This document shows, one piece after another, positions 13,700-21,289 of a DNA stretch of 32,918 nt (its first letter is position 1; every line of letters begins with the position of its first letter). A program made the position numbers and the translations under genes. Below the pieces are notes generated by a model. That model was not told where the DNA came from, ran no database searches, and saw only the letters and a program-made list of their open reading frames with translations. Origin of the DNA: a virus; IMG/VR virus record IMGVR_UViG_3300019758_000019, positions 1-32,918 of that record; one strand, written 5' to 3'.

Positions 13700-15340
13700 A
13701 TGAAAATTAGTAAGATTAGAATTAAAGGTTACTTAGGGATTGACGAATTTGACTACACACCTGGAAACGTAAATGTTTTCAAAGGACCGAATGGCAGCGG
13801 AAAGACTTCAATTATTGAAGCCCTTGAAGCTACATTCAACAGCAAGCCAAAGAGAAGAACAGAGGTTATAAATCATTCTAAAGATGAAGCAACTTTATTT
13901 ATTGAAACAGATACAGGTATTGAGATTGATCGCAAGCTAAGAAAAAACAAAGCTGACTATTTAAAAGTGTCTAGTGATGATGTGAACATAAAGTCAACAG
14001 AAGGTCAATTAAAGTCTTTCTTCTCAGGTTCTATTTTTAGACCACTTGATTTTATTAACCTTGGTGCTAAAAAACAAACTGATGAAATATTAAGCACTAT
14101 AAACATACCTTTTTCACAAGAACAATTTACCGAATGGTTTGGAAGTGCTGGTGTATTAACAGGAATTAACACAGACAAACACATGTTGATGATTCTTAAA
14201 AACATTGAAGTCAACCATTTTAACACTAGACAAGATGTTAATAGAGAAATAACAACACTTGAACACCAGGCCAAAGGCATTGAAAAAGAATTACCTGATA
14301 ATTATAATGGTGATGATTGGGAAAATGTTGTACTTGGTGACTTGTTTAATGCTGTCTCAGAAGCTGAAAAGATTAATCAGTACATAAGTAATGGTAATGA
14401 AGCTAAAATCAACTATGAAGCTAAAATAAGCGCTATAAATAGCACGTATGAAAATGGTTGTAAGTCAATAGAATTAAAATACAAAGAATTAGAGACAGAT
14501 TGCAATGATATTATCAAGTTATCGAAAGATAAAATCAATGCAGCAACTGAACTTGTATTCAACTCACAAGGTGTAATAGATTCTAAAAACAGATCATTAG
14601 ATTTAGAACTTCAAGAAAAGATTAACTTATTGAAACAAGAATACTCAGATAAAAAAGAAGCTTTCAAAAATGAAATAATCAATTCTATTGATGAACAAAA
14701 AGATATCATTTCAATGCAAGAACAAAAAATATCAAATAAAAATGTCGAAAAAGATGGTCTTTTAGAAAAGAAAGAACTTGAATTAAAATCTATGAAGGAA
14801 TCGAAAGAAGCAGCAATCAAGAACCAAGAAGAATTAATGTGTAAATGGGATGTTTATTTAAAAGAAAATGAACCAGTTGACGTTGAACCATTAAAAGCAG
14901 CTGTTGAAGAAGCTGAATTTATGAGATCGCATCTAAGAGAGTGGGACCGCATAAAAGAAATCAGAAATGTTAAAATCGCTGAAAAATCAAGATATTCTTC
15001 AGAACTTACAAACATTATTGAAACAGCTAGATCATTACCAGCAACATTATTGAAACAATACAAATTACCAGTTGAAGGTATAACGATTGATTCAGATGGA
15101 TTGATTAGAATTAATGGTACATTGTTAGATGGTCTTTCAGATGGTGAAAAACTAGATACAGCTTTAAGAATTGCACATTACAAGATGGGTGAATTAAGGA
15201 TTATGTGTCTTGATAGATTTGAAGCTTTGGATCCTATGAATCAAAAGAAAGTTGTTAAATTCTGTGAGGATAATGACATTCAAGCTTTTATAACTATGCC
15301 AAGTGAAGGTGAAGGCGTTGACATTAGTAATCATATATAA
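13700..15340 (+). CDS. SMC/SbcC-like ATPase
   Basis: A 546-residue protein with CGGAGGGAAGAAAG before ATG 13700. It has an N-terminal ABC-type half with Walker A GPNGSGKTS (residues 29-37), a long coiled coil at about residues 215-425, and a C-terminal half with the signature-like LSDGEKLDTALRIA (~479) and a Walker B-like LRIMCLDRFEALD (~500). This is the SMC/RecF/SbcC/RecN plan (AAA_23-like) in compact form. No SbcD-type nuclease is adjacent, but exonuclease and annealing-protein genes follow, so a role in phage recombination, replication or end processing is likely. Confidence 0.85.
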   Translation: MKISKIRIKGYLGIDEFDYTPGNVNVFKGPNGSGKTSIIEALEATFNSKPKRRTEVINHSKDEATLFIETDTGIEIDRKLRKNKADYLKVSSDDVNIKSTEGQLKSFFSGSIFRPLDFINLGAKKQTDEILSTINIPFSQEQFTEWFGSAGVLTGINTDKHMLMILKNIEVNHFNTRQDVNREITTLEHQAKGIEKELPDNYNGDDWENVVLGDLFNAVSEAEKINQYISNGNEAKINYEAKISAINSTYENGCKSIELKYKELETDCNDIIKLSKDKINAATELVFNSQGVIDSKNRSLDLELQEKINLLKQEYSDKKEAFKNEIINSIDEQKDIISMQEQKISNKNVEKDGLLEKKELELKSMKESKEAAIKNQEELMCKWDVYLKENEPVDVEPLKAAVEEAEFMRSHLREWDRIKEIRNVKIAEKSRYSSELTNIIETARSLPATLLKQYKLPVEGITIDSDGLIRINGTLLDGLSDGEKLDTALRIAHYKMGELRIMCLDRFEALDPMNQKKVVKFCEDNDIQAFITMPSEGEGVDISNHI

Positions 15341-15343
15341 ATT

Positions 15344-15367
15344 AAAGGGCCTAAAGGTCCTTTTTTA
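15344..15367 (+). terminator. Rho-independent terminator
   Basis: AAAGGGCC (15344-15351) pairs with GGTCCTTT (15356-15363) with one G-U pair, followed by further T residues. Confidence 0.85.
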
Positions 15368-15374
15368 TTATAAA

Positions 15375-15418
15375 TATCTATATTTTTATTGACATTATCT
15401 ATATTTTAATATATATTA
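15375..15418 (+). promoter_or_regulatory. Early promoter with 12-bp direct repeats and palindrome
   Basis: TTGACA (15389-15394), 17 bases, TATATT (15412-15417). TATCTATATTTT occurs twice (15375-15386 and 15396-15407), exactly 21 bp or two helical turns apart, on both sides of the -35. The palindrome TAATATATATTA (15407-15418) covers the -10. An AbrB-like protein gene follows. Confidence 0.75.
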
Positions 15419-15437
15419 TTATTAGGAGGTGAAAGAA

Positions 15438-15593
15438 TTGAAGATTAAAAAATTAAGCAATTCAAGTGTAGGCGTTTCACTTAATCCAGCTTTTTTAAAA
15501 GTTGCTGGGTTAAAGCTTGGTGACAAAGTTGAAATTAACGCTGAAAAGGATATTATAACTATTAAAAAACATGTAGAAAGTGAAGAGGTGTAA
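15438..15593 (+). CDS. AbrB/MazE-like swapped-hairpin DNA-binding protein
   Basis: A 51-residue protein starting at TTG 15438 behind AGGAGGTG. The sequence KIKKLSNSSVGVSLNPAFLK followed by GLKLGDKVEIN and IITIKKH is the SpoVT/AbrB or MazE DNA-binding fold: a strand, an 'xLP.. / LNPAFLK' helix, 'L..GD.V.I', and a final strand. It lacks the toxin-binding tail of a full MazE, and no MazF gene is nearby. It is the first gene behind its own promoter, so it is probably a local repressor. Confidence 0.75.
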   Translation: MKIKKLSNSSVGVSLNPAFLKVAGLKLGDKVEINAEKDIITIKKHVESEEV

Positions 15594-15595
15594 TT

Positions 15596-16504
15596 ATGAG
15601 TAATTCAATGGATATTTTCAACAAGAACAACAATCAGCTTCAAGGCGCTAAAAGTGGTACTGAAATGATGATGAACAGACAAGCCCAAGAAGTACAAGCT
15701 GCAATGATAGTAGCTAAAAAATTCCCAAGGGATGAAAGTGAAGCTTACAACAGAATACTTATAGCTTGTCAAAGACAAACACTTGCTATTGATGCTTTGT
15801 ATTCTTATCCTAGAGGTGGTACAAAAGTAGAAGGACCTTCTATAAGAATGGCTGAAGTATTGGCGCAAAATTGGGGCAATATAGATTATGGTATTGTTGA
15901 GTTAGAACAAAAAAACGGAGAGTCGCAAGTTATGGCTTATGCATGGGATCTTGAAACAAACACTCGACAAACAAAAATATTTTCTGTACCTCACAAAAGA
16001 TTTACTAGAAACGGTTCTAAAAAACTAGAAGATCCAAGGGATATCTATGAAATGGTTGCTAATCAAGGTGCTAGAAGATTAAGAGCATGTATATTAGGTA
16101 TTATTCCAGGTGATGTTATTGATAAAGCTGTAGAACAGTGTAAAATGACCGTTAAAAACAACCTTGTTGCACCTTTGAAAGATTTAATAAGAGACATGTT
16201 AAAAATGTTTAAAGACAAGTTTAGTGTTAGTAAAGAGCATATAGAAGAATATTTTGGTTTTAAAGTTGAAGCTTTTACAGCTAATGAGTATAACAAACTT
16301 ATAAGTATTGGTAAAAGCATTCAAGATGGAATGTCTAGTCGTGAAGATTGGTTTAAAATCAAAAACGAAAGTTCTGTACCAAATACATTTAAAAAAGATG
16401 AAGTTAAAAAAGAAGTTGTTGAAACGCCACCAGCACCACAAGAATCACCAGTAGATGGTTTTAAACCTTTTGATGATGAAGATATTCCTGAAAACTTAAA
16501 ATAA
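15596..16504 (+). CDS. Conserved phage protein, candidate single-strand annealing protein
   Basis: A 302-residue protein whose central blocks (AMIVAKKFPRDESEAYNRIL, YPRGGTKVEGPSIRMAEVLA, DPRDIYEMVANQGARRLRAC, ILGIIPGDVIDKAVEQC) are strongly conserved in a phage family usually labelled hypothetical. It sits directly before a RecE-like exonuclease gene, the position of RecT/Red-beta/Erf-type annealing proteins, and has a low-complexity acidic C-terminus (PFDDEDIPENLK) as many single-strand DNA partners have. The annealing role is inferred from pairing and tail, not from a recognised fold. Confidence 0.65.
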   Translation: MSNSMDIFNKNNNQLQGAKSGTEMMMNRQAQEVQAAMIVAKKFPRDESEAYNRILIACQRQTLAIDALYSYPRGGTKVEGPSIRMAEVLAQNWGNIDYGIVELEQKNGESQVMAYAWDLETNTRQTKIFSVPHKRFTRNGSKKLEDPRDIYEMVANQGARRLRACILGIIPGDVIDKAVEQCKMTVKNNLVAPLKDLIRDMLKMFKDKFSVSKEHIEEYFGFKVEAFTANEYNKLISIGKSIQDGMSSREDWFKIKNESSVPNTFKKDEVKKEVVETPPAPQESPVDGFKPFDDEDIPENLK

Positions 16505-16521
16505 GATTGGAGAAAGATAAG

Positions 16522-17400
16522 ATGAACGAATTTAAACTAATAGAGCATAACTTAACAAACGATAACTATTTTAGTAAGGAGGCCGAAGCCAAGTTCTTTG
16601 GTTCTTCTTCAATAAAAGCTTATGACATGACCAATGAATCATTTGATATTTTTAATGGAACCATTGAAGGTGGATGTGAAGCACGTGAAATAGCTATTAA
16701 AAACGGTGAATGGGAGAAGCCTGAGAAAAAAGCTTTTCTTGTAGGAAATTATGTACACAGTGCGATGGATTCAAAAGAAGCTTTTCAAAAGTTTTGTGAC
16801 GATAACTATAGTTTTATATTCAAGAAAAATGGATCTCTTTATTCTGATTTTGAAAAAGCTGATAAAATGATTGAAAGACTTAAGAAGTCTGAAATTGTTA
16901 AAGATATGCAGAATTGTGATCACGAAGTTATAATGGTTGGTGAAATTGCTGGTGTTAAGATTAAAATAATGTGTGACCTGTTAAGCTTAGAACGTGGTTA
17001 CATTGCAGATTATAAAACCACTCAGAAAATAAATAAAGTTTCTTGGAAGAATGGGAAAAAAGTTTCTTTTATTGATATGTTTAATTATAAAGATCAAGTT
17101 GCAATTTATTCTGAGATAATAAGACAAAATACTGGTAGATGGTTAGACTTTTATTTTATCCCTGTATCTAAAGAAGATACACCTGACTTAAAAGTAATAT
17201 TTATGACTAATGGCAATGATGAAAACAGTTTTATCCATGAAAGACTTGAAAACATTGAATTAAAGTTACCTCACATGTATCTTGTTAAGACAGGACAAAT
17301 AAAACCAAAAAGATGTGAGTCGTGCGCTTACTGCAGAAGCACAGCTAAGATATTGAAACCTATATCTTTAGAAGAATTTGAAATGGAATTGGGATTATAA
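16522..17400 (+). CDS. RecE-like PD-(D/E)XK exonuclease (DUF3799 family)
   Basis: A 292-residue protein. ATG 16522 is chosen because GGAGAAAG lies 5 bases upstream. The motifs FLVGNYVHSAMDSKEAF (H79), KIKIMCDLL (D152) and YIADYKTT (D163, K165), then YKDQVAIYSEII, make up the PD-(D/E)XK core of the DUF3799 family (PF12684), related to exonuclease VIII (RecE). The C-terminal CESCAYC triplet and an upstream Cys (C52) could bind a metal or Fe-S cluster as in Cas4/AddB relatives. With the gene before it, it would make a two-component recombination system. Confidence 0.85.
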   Translation: MNEFKLIEHNLTNDNYFSKEAEAKFFGSSSIKAYDMTNESFDIFNGTIEGGCEAREIAIKNGEWEKPEKKAFLVGNYVHSAMDSKEAFQKFCDDNYSFIFKKNGSLYSDFEKADKMIERLKKSEIVKDMQNCDHEVIMVGEIAGVKIKIMCDLLSLERGYIADYKTTQKINKVSWKNGKKVSFIDMFNYKDQVAIYSEIIRQNTGRWLDFYFIPVSKEDTPDLKVIFMTNGNDENSFIHERLENIELKLPHMYLVKTGQIKPKRCESCAYCRSTAKILKPISLEEFEMELGL

Positions 17401-17416
17401 GAAAGGTAGGTGTGTA

Positions 17417-17815
17417 GTGGCAAATTACAACAATGAACCAATAAAAGAAATGTTACTTAAGTGTTGGGGTTTATTTACAGGGTGTTTTATTACAATGAGA
17501 AACGAGTTGATTTTACATCCCAAACATAATATTTATATGCGACTTGATGATTTAAACAATGAATTAGATTTTAAAGTTAGAGCAATCCAAAGCTTATCAA
17601 GGGATTGCTGCAAAGGTGGACTTTCTGAAATTCAAAGAAAAATGTTTAGGCATAATGTTAATAAAATGCTTGAAGTTGATTTTTCTCAAAATGAATGGTC
17701 AAATATTTACACTTACTGCAATGATACAGATTTTATAAAAAGATTTGTTAACAGTAGTTATAATCTTGAAGTGATTAAAGAAAAGGGGTGGTGTAATGGC
17801 AAAATGGAAATGTGA
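17417..17815 (+). CDS. Hypothetical protein
   Basis: A 132-residue protein. GTG 17417 has AAAGGTAGG upstream and is preferred over an upstream ATG (17378) inside the exonuclease gene. It is Cys- and aromatic-rich (CWGLFTGCFITM, SLSRDCCKGGL) and has a helical middle (SEIQRKMFRHNVNKMLEVDF). No family is recognised. It lies in the recombination operon and its end overlaps the next gene by 20 bases. Confidence 0.6.
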   Translation: MANYNNEPIKEMLLKCWGLFTGCFITMRNELILHPKHNIYMRLDDLNNELDFKVRAIQSLSRDCCKGGLSEIQRKMFRHNVNKMLEVDFSQNEWSNIYTYCNDTDFIKRFVNSSYNLEVIKEKGWCNGKMEM

Positions 17816-17963
17816 TACTTGCAAACATCAATTATTTATAAATGAAGAATATTTTATGGATTTAGTTTGTTCAGAAGGTCATTGGAATGGCGGAAAAGTT
17901 TCAGAAGAGTATAAAAATAATAATCCTGATCCTTGGGTTGATTGTGATAATTATGAAGAATAA
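17796..17963 (+). CDS. Small zinc-ribbon-like protein
   Basis: A 55-residue protein with AAAGGGGTGG before ATG 17796. It begins MAKWKCDTCKHQLF, a C-X2-C knuckle, and has further Cys/His residues at CSEGHW and WVDCDN, so a single zinc site is possible. It overlaps both neighbours in other frames, which is normal for this compact operon. Confidence 0.65.
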   Translation: MAKWKCDTCKHQLFINEEYFMDLVCSEGHWNGGKVSEEYKNNNPDPWVDCDNYEE

Positions 17964-18393
17964 AAATCAATGGAATGGATATTACACTGGCAAAGACCTT
18001 GAGGACAGAATGATTAAACAACTTTCTGCTGAAGGGTTTGAGCCTGTAAAGGATAAAACTTTATCAGATGGTAAACGTAGGGTTAAAGACATTAAAGCTG
18101 ATATACTCGTAAATACTGGCCATAAGCTTGAATGTAAAAGCACTACTGAGAAAACTAACCTTACTTTTGAAGTGTGCCACAGTGGTAAAAATGTTAATAT
18201 TAAATTCCACCAAATAGTGGCAGCTGATTATTTTGTATTTGAATTTAGGCCTAATCCGATATACATTGTTAAGAAAAGAGACTTCTTGTATTGGTGGGCC
18301 GATTTAAAGCGTTCTAAGCTATCTATAATGTGGAAAGATGTTGAAGAGATAGGTTTTAAGTTAGATACATTTGATTTTTTAAAGGAGGATTAA
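17953..18393 (+). CDS. PD-(D/E)XK nuclease, possible Holliday junction resolvase
   Basis: A 146-residue protein. ATG 17953 is preferred because the open frame further upstream only shadows the zinc-ribbon gene. After an N-terminal helix (DLEDRMIKQLSAEGFEPV) come IKADILV (acidic D) and HKLECKST (E-x-K), the spacing of a PD-(D/E)XK active site, and a later conserved-looking WWADLKRSK helix. Small nucleases of this kind in phage recombination operons often act as resolvases or ssDNA/branch nucleases. Substrate unknown. Confidence 0.65.
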   Translation: MKNKNQWNGYYTGKDLEDRMIKQLSAEGFEPVKDKTLSDGKRRVKDIKADILVNTGHKLECKSTTEKTNLTFEVCHSGKNVNIKFHQIVAADYFVFEFRPNPIYIVKKRDFLYWWADLKRSKLSIMWKDVEEIGFKLDTFDFLKED

Positions 18394-18396
18394 CAG

Positions 18397-19431
18397 ATGA
18401 GATATATAAAAGATTTACTTATAGAAAAAGTCGTATTGCATGTATTGGACAATTCAGCTGATGAACCAATATTCACACATAGACCTTTAACAATTGATGA
18501 AGATGTTGAAGCATTTGTAAGAAGGCATGTAATTAAAACATTGAACAATGACGAAACAACAAGTTGTAGGTTTTTAAGTGATAATGTGCCAGTTGCTAAA
18601 GAAGTTATAAATGTAATTAATAATCCTGATTGTTTCTTCAATAGTACATTTGAATTAACTAATATTATGTTTAAAACAATTAAACATACAGAGATACCTT
18701 CAGGTGATATGCTTTATGTTCAGTTTATAGCAGACGAGCAGCGTTGTTATGGCATATTAAAACTTGATTATCAAACTTCATTCACACATAATATCACTTT
18801 TTTAAATGAAGATCCTGTAATACATTTAATCACTCAAGAAATTGGATTACCTGGCACTGGCCAAGAATTAAAAAAATGTGTGTTCTTTACTAAAGCAGCT
18901 GAAGAACAAATTGAAATGTTAGTATTGGATAAAAAGCAAAAACTTGATGAGTCTGACATTGATTACTTTGTAGATAAATATTTACAAGCTGTTAAAATTT
19001 CTGATGATACAAGTTCAACAAGATTACTAAAGCCATCTATTGAAAGATGGACACAAAAACATATGTCAGATAATATTATTCAAGCTAATCAAGTTAGATC
19101 AGTAATAGAAGAAGCGCTTTTAACCGAAAGTGATATATCTTTAAATGATGTTTCTACTGTTATTTTTGGAACAGAAGAAGAAAAAGAAGCTAGAATGTTT
19201 TTCTTAGAAGATATGAAAGCGACAGGTTTAAATCCTGATAAAAATATTCAGTTAGATAAAAGTTATATCGAAAAGAAAATGAAAAAGAAAACTATAAAAA
19301 CTGATACTGGTATTCAAGTTACAGCTGAATATGACTTTTTCAAAGATAGTCAAAGATATACAGAAGTAAAAAATGGCGATGGTACCATTGATATGATCAT
19401 CAAAGGTGTTAGAAATACAACGGTTAAATAA
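18397..19431 (+). CDS. NdpA/YejK-family nucleoid-associated protein
   Basis: A 344-residue protein with AAAGGAGG before ATG 18397. It follows the 37-kDa nucleoid-associated protein family (PF04245): an N-terminal VLHVLDNSADEPIFTHRPL segment, FKTIKHTEIPSGDMLYVQF, RCYGILKLDYQTSFTH in the middle, and a C-terminal helical part with a basic stretch (KKMKKKTIKTDTGIQV). Bacterial members bind nucleoid DNA with unclear function. Here it closes the recombination operon before a terminator, so it may organise phage DNA, protect it, or act on host nucleoid or defence. Confidence 0.8.
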   Translation: MRYIKDLLIEKVVLHVLDNSADEPIFTHRPLTIDEDVEAFVRRHVIKTLNNDETTSCRFLSDNVPVAKEVINVINNPDCFFNSTFELTNIMFKTIKHTEIPSGDMLYVQFIADEQRCYGILKLDYQTSFTHNITFLNEDPVIHLITQEIGLPGTGQELKKCVFFTKAAEEQIEMLVLDKKQKLDESDIDYFVDKYLQAVKISDDTSSTRLLKPSIERWTQKHMSDNIIQANQVRSVIEEALLTESDISLNDVSTVIFGTEEEKEARMFFLEDMKATGLNPDKNIQLDKSYIEKKMKKKTIKTDTGIQVTAEYDFFKDSQRYTEVKNGDGTIDMIIKGVRNTTVK

Positions 19432-19450
19432 TCGAACAACCTATAAATAT

Positions 19451-19490
19451 AAAAGGAGTCCTTAAACAACATGAAGGGCTTCTTTTATTT
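19451..19490 (+). terminator. Long Rho-independent terminator
   Basis: AAAAGGAGTCCTT (19451-19463) pairs with AAGGGCTTCTTTT (19474-19486) with two G-U pairs, a ten-base loop and following T residues. Confidence 0.85.
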
Positions 19491-19505
19491 GTTTAAAAAT
19501 AATGC

Positions 19506-19541
19506 TTGACGTACATATATATGTGTAGTATTATGTACATA
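19506..19541 (+). promoter_or_regulatory. Early promoter with TGTACA-type operator palindromes
   Basis: TTGACG (19506-19511), 17 bases, TATTAT (19529-19534). The palindrome ACATATATATGT (19513-19524) fills the spacer and TATGTACATA (19532-19541) covers the -10/start region. TGTACA is the known core of YefM operators, and the gene downstream encodes a Phd/YefM-type protein, so autoregulation is likely. Confidence 0.8.
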
Positions 19542-19574
19542 AGGAAGTACACAACAATTATTAAGGAGGTTGAC

Positions 19575-19703
19575 ATGAAGTCAATGAGTTTAACGAATTT
19601 TAGGAAAGATATTTTTAAAGTAACTGAAAGTTTAAAGAATGGCGAAAAAATTTATTTAACATTAAAAGGTGAAGTTGTACTAGAAATTAAAAAGAAGGTG
19701 TAA
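19575..19703 (+). CDS. Phd/YefM-type DNA-binding mini-protein
   Basis: A 42-residue protein with AAGGAGG before ATG 19575. MSLTNFRKDIFKVTESLKNG followed by EKIYLTLKGEVVLEIKK matches the N-terminal DNA-binding half of Phd/YefM antitoxins (compare the usual 'S.sEFR.nl..ll..v..G'). It stops where the toxin-binding tail would begin, and no toxin gene is adjacent, so it is probably an operator-binding repressor derived from an antitoxin. Confidence 0.75.
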   Translation: MKSMSLTNFRKDIFKVTESLKNGEKIYLTLKGEVVLEIKKKV

Positions 19704-19705
19704 CA

Positions 19706-19834
19706 ATGAACATGCAAACTTATAAGTATGACAAGGTTACAGATATATTTGAAGGCAAAGCTGATCCAAAGCGTAAAAAGGTAATTAAGGAAAACTTAGA
19801 TAAATTTGATAAATTGACTAGGAGGAAGAAATGA
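19706..19834 (+). CDS. 42-residue basic hypothetical protein
   Basis: ATG 19706 follows AAGAAGGTG with good spacing and the gene ends in an ATGA overlap with the next one. The peptide is helical and basic (YKYDKVTDIFEGKADPKRKK, then VIKENLDKFDKL and TRRKK). It is the same length as the preceding mini-repressor but in another frame. No family is recognised. Confidence 0.55.
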   Translation: MNMQTYKYDKVTDIFEGKADPKRKKVIKENLDKFDKLTRRKK

Positions 19835-20334
19835 TTAAATGTGTAGTTTGGAATAAAAGCAAAAAAGAATTAATAGAAAAAAACGTTGAATTATTTACAG
19901 GTCTATATGAAAACGTAAATCACATTTACGAGGTTGAAGATGAGTGCGATGAATACTATTATATATTAACCGAAACACAAGGAATTATTGGTGTTGATAA
20001 AAAATGTTTTAAAGTATCTAATTATAAAAGAAATATAAACAAAGACCAGGTGAATGAAATAGATTTTGATTGGGAAAATTTTTTATATTCATACAATATT
20101 TTTAACGGTTTTCAATTAGAATACGGAGTCACAGATAGAGAAGTTTGCAGAGAAATAAATCATACAATATTGATAGAGTTTTTAGAAGATGAAAATGAGT
20201 TTTTAGATATACAAAAAAATAAAGAATGTACTTATTGTGTAAACTTAAAAACTTTAGGCTCGTTTTGTGGCGATGTGTTGATAGATGTGTTGTATGAAGC
20301 TTTTAAAAAAGTAATTTTAACTAAGGAGGACTAA
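19831..20334 (+). CDS. Hypothetical acidic protein
   Basis: A 167-residue protein with AGGAGG before ATG 19831. It is very acidic and aromatic (VEDECDEYYYILTETQG, IDFDWENFLYSYNIFNGF, LIEFLEDENEFLDI), with five Cys residues in the C-terminal half. No family is recognised. Acidic early proteins of this kind are sometimes DNA mimics or host-interaction factors, but there is no direct evidence here. Confidence 0.6.
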   Translation: MIKCVVWNKSKKELIEKNVELFTGLYENVNHIYEVEDECDEYYYILTETQGIIGVDKKCFKVSNYKRNINKDQVNEIDFDWENFLYSYNIFNGFQLEYGVTDREVCREINHTILIEFLEDENEFLDIQKNKECTYCVNLKTLGSFCGDVLIDVLYEAFKKVILTKED

Positions 20335-20439
20335 ATGAAGAAATGGCACAATAAACTAAGCAGAGGTGTAAGAGAATTTTTAGATATAACAGTTGTAGCA
20401 GTATTGATGATGTGTATAATATTAAAATATTGTTTATAA
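20335..20439 (+). CDS. 34-residue small membrane protein
   Basis: ATG 20335 directly follows the previous stop and has AAGGAGGAC upstream. After a basic N-terminus (KKWHNKLSRGVREF) comes one membrane segment (LDITVVAVLMMCIILKYCL). Too short for any family assignment. It precedes another protein with an N-terminal membrane anchor. Confidence 0.55.
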   Translation: MKKWHNKLSRGVREFLDITVVAVLMMCIILKYCL

Positions 20440-20449
20440 GGAGGTAATC

Positions 20450-20836
20450 ATGAAGAATATAATCGGTTTAATAGCTATATTTGGGCTTGTATGCGGTTTT
20501 ATATACATATGCATACTATTAAGCCATGTAACACCAAATAGTCAAGATATAGCATTGTTACAAGCAGATAACGAGCGATTAAAAATAGACATTAGAAACT
20601 TATCGACAGAATTGCAGCTAGTGAACAGAAAACAAAACAATTTTAGAACATATTATGAATCAGATAAAGTTAAACGCTTATCAGAAATAAAAGAACTGGA
20701 TTCAAGAATTAAATTTTTATCAAATGACATTTTGCAAGCTAAAATTAATTTTGATGATACAAGTCATGAGAAGTGTGAAGTATTAATATCTGAGCTTTGG
20801 ACCGAATTAGAACATATTAGAAAGATGGTGAAGTGA
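20450..20836 (+). CDS. Membrane-anchored coiled-coil protein
   Basis: A 128-residue protein with AAGGAGG before ATG 20450. Residues ~3-26 are a membrane segment (IIGLIAIFGLVCGFIYICIL); the rest is a coiled coil (ALLQADNERLKIDIRNLSTE and KRLSEIKELDSRIKFLSND). With few positive residues before the membrane segment, the coiled coil could face either side. It resembles anchors or spanin-like proteins only in outline. Function unknown. Confidence 0.6.
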   Translation: MKNIIGLIAIFGLVCGFIYICILLSHVTPNSQDIALLQADNERLKIDIRNLSTELQLVNRKQNNFRTYYESDKVKRLSEIKELDSRIKFLSNDILQAKINFDDTSHEKCEVLISELWTELEHIRKMVK

Positions 20837-21021
20837 TGCTAAAGTGCAAAACTTGTGGTAAATATATCTACAATCAACATGGAAATTCAAAGTATTGTGA
20901 GAGACACAGAAGAAAGGTCGATTACAAACACGCTGATTTAACTGTTAATGTATCGTTGAAAGTATTACAGGATCTTATAAAAGACTCAGAGGAATTAGAA
21001 AGGATTAAAAATGCTAAATAA
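20836..21021 (+). CDS. Small zinc-finger protein
   Basis: A 61-residue protein. ATG 20836 overlaps the preceding TGA (TGATG); a GTG three bases upstream is an alternative start. The motif LKCKTCGKYIYNQHGNSKYC with the following ERHRR is a C-X2-C...C-X2-H zinc knuckle of the kind found in many phage 'rRNA biogenesis/zinc-finger' proteins, followed by a C-terminal helix (LKVLQDLIKDSEELERI). Confidence 0.65.
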   Translation: MLKCKTCGKYIYNQHGNSKYCERHRRKVDYKHADLTVNVSLKVLQDLIKDSEELERIKNAK

Positions 21022-21289
21022 AGAAAAGGTTATATTTCAAGATGCACTTAGAACATGGGGAAAAACGTCACAAGTGTTTATGTCTATTGAAGAAATGGGC
21101 GAATTAATTCAAGCTTTATCAAAGAATTTTAGAGGTAAAGAAAACCTTGATAACATAGCTGAAGAAATTACAGATGTTGAAATCATGATTGATCAATTAA
21201 AATTAATATTTGACGTTGAAAAAAGATGTTCTGAAATAAGGGTTGAAAAGGTTGATGGATTAAAAAATAGATTGGAGGTTCTATCATGA
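21011..21289 (+). CDS. MazG-like nucleotide pyrophosphohydrolase
   Basis: A 92-residue protein whose start overlaps the previous gene. It carries the MazG/all-alpha NTP pyrophosphatase pattern EExxE (E27, E28, E31 in IEEMGELIQALSK) followed by ExxD (E52, D55 in AEEITDVEIMIDQL), which binds Mg2+ and hydrolyses nucleoside triphosphates or alarmones. Phage members are thought to adjust nucleotide pools or lower (p)ppGpp-type signals. About 90 residues is normal for the single-domain form. Confidence 0.8.
   Translation: MLNKEKVIFQDALRTWGKTSQVFMSIEEMGELIQALSKNFRGKENLDNIAEEITDVEIMIDQLKLIFDVEKRCSEIRVEKVDGLKNRLEVLS

Noticed and set aside
13269-19834. Toxin-antitoxin systems around the RHH, AbrB-like and Phd-like genes
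   Set aside because: None of the three has a recognisable toxin next to it, and all lie first in an operon behind their own palindromic promoter, which fits repressors better.
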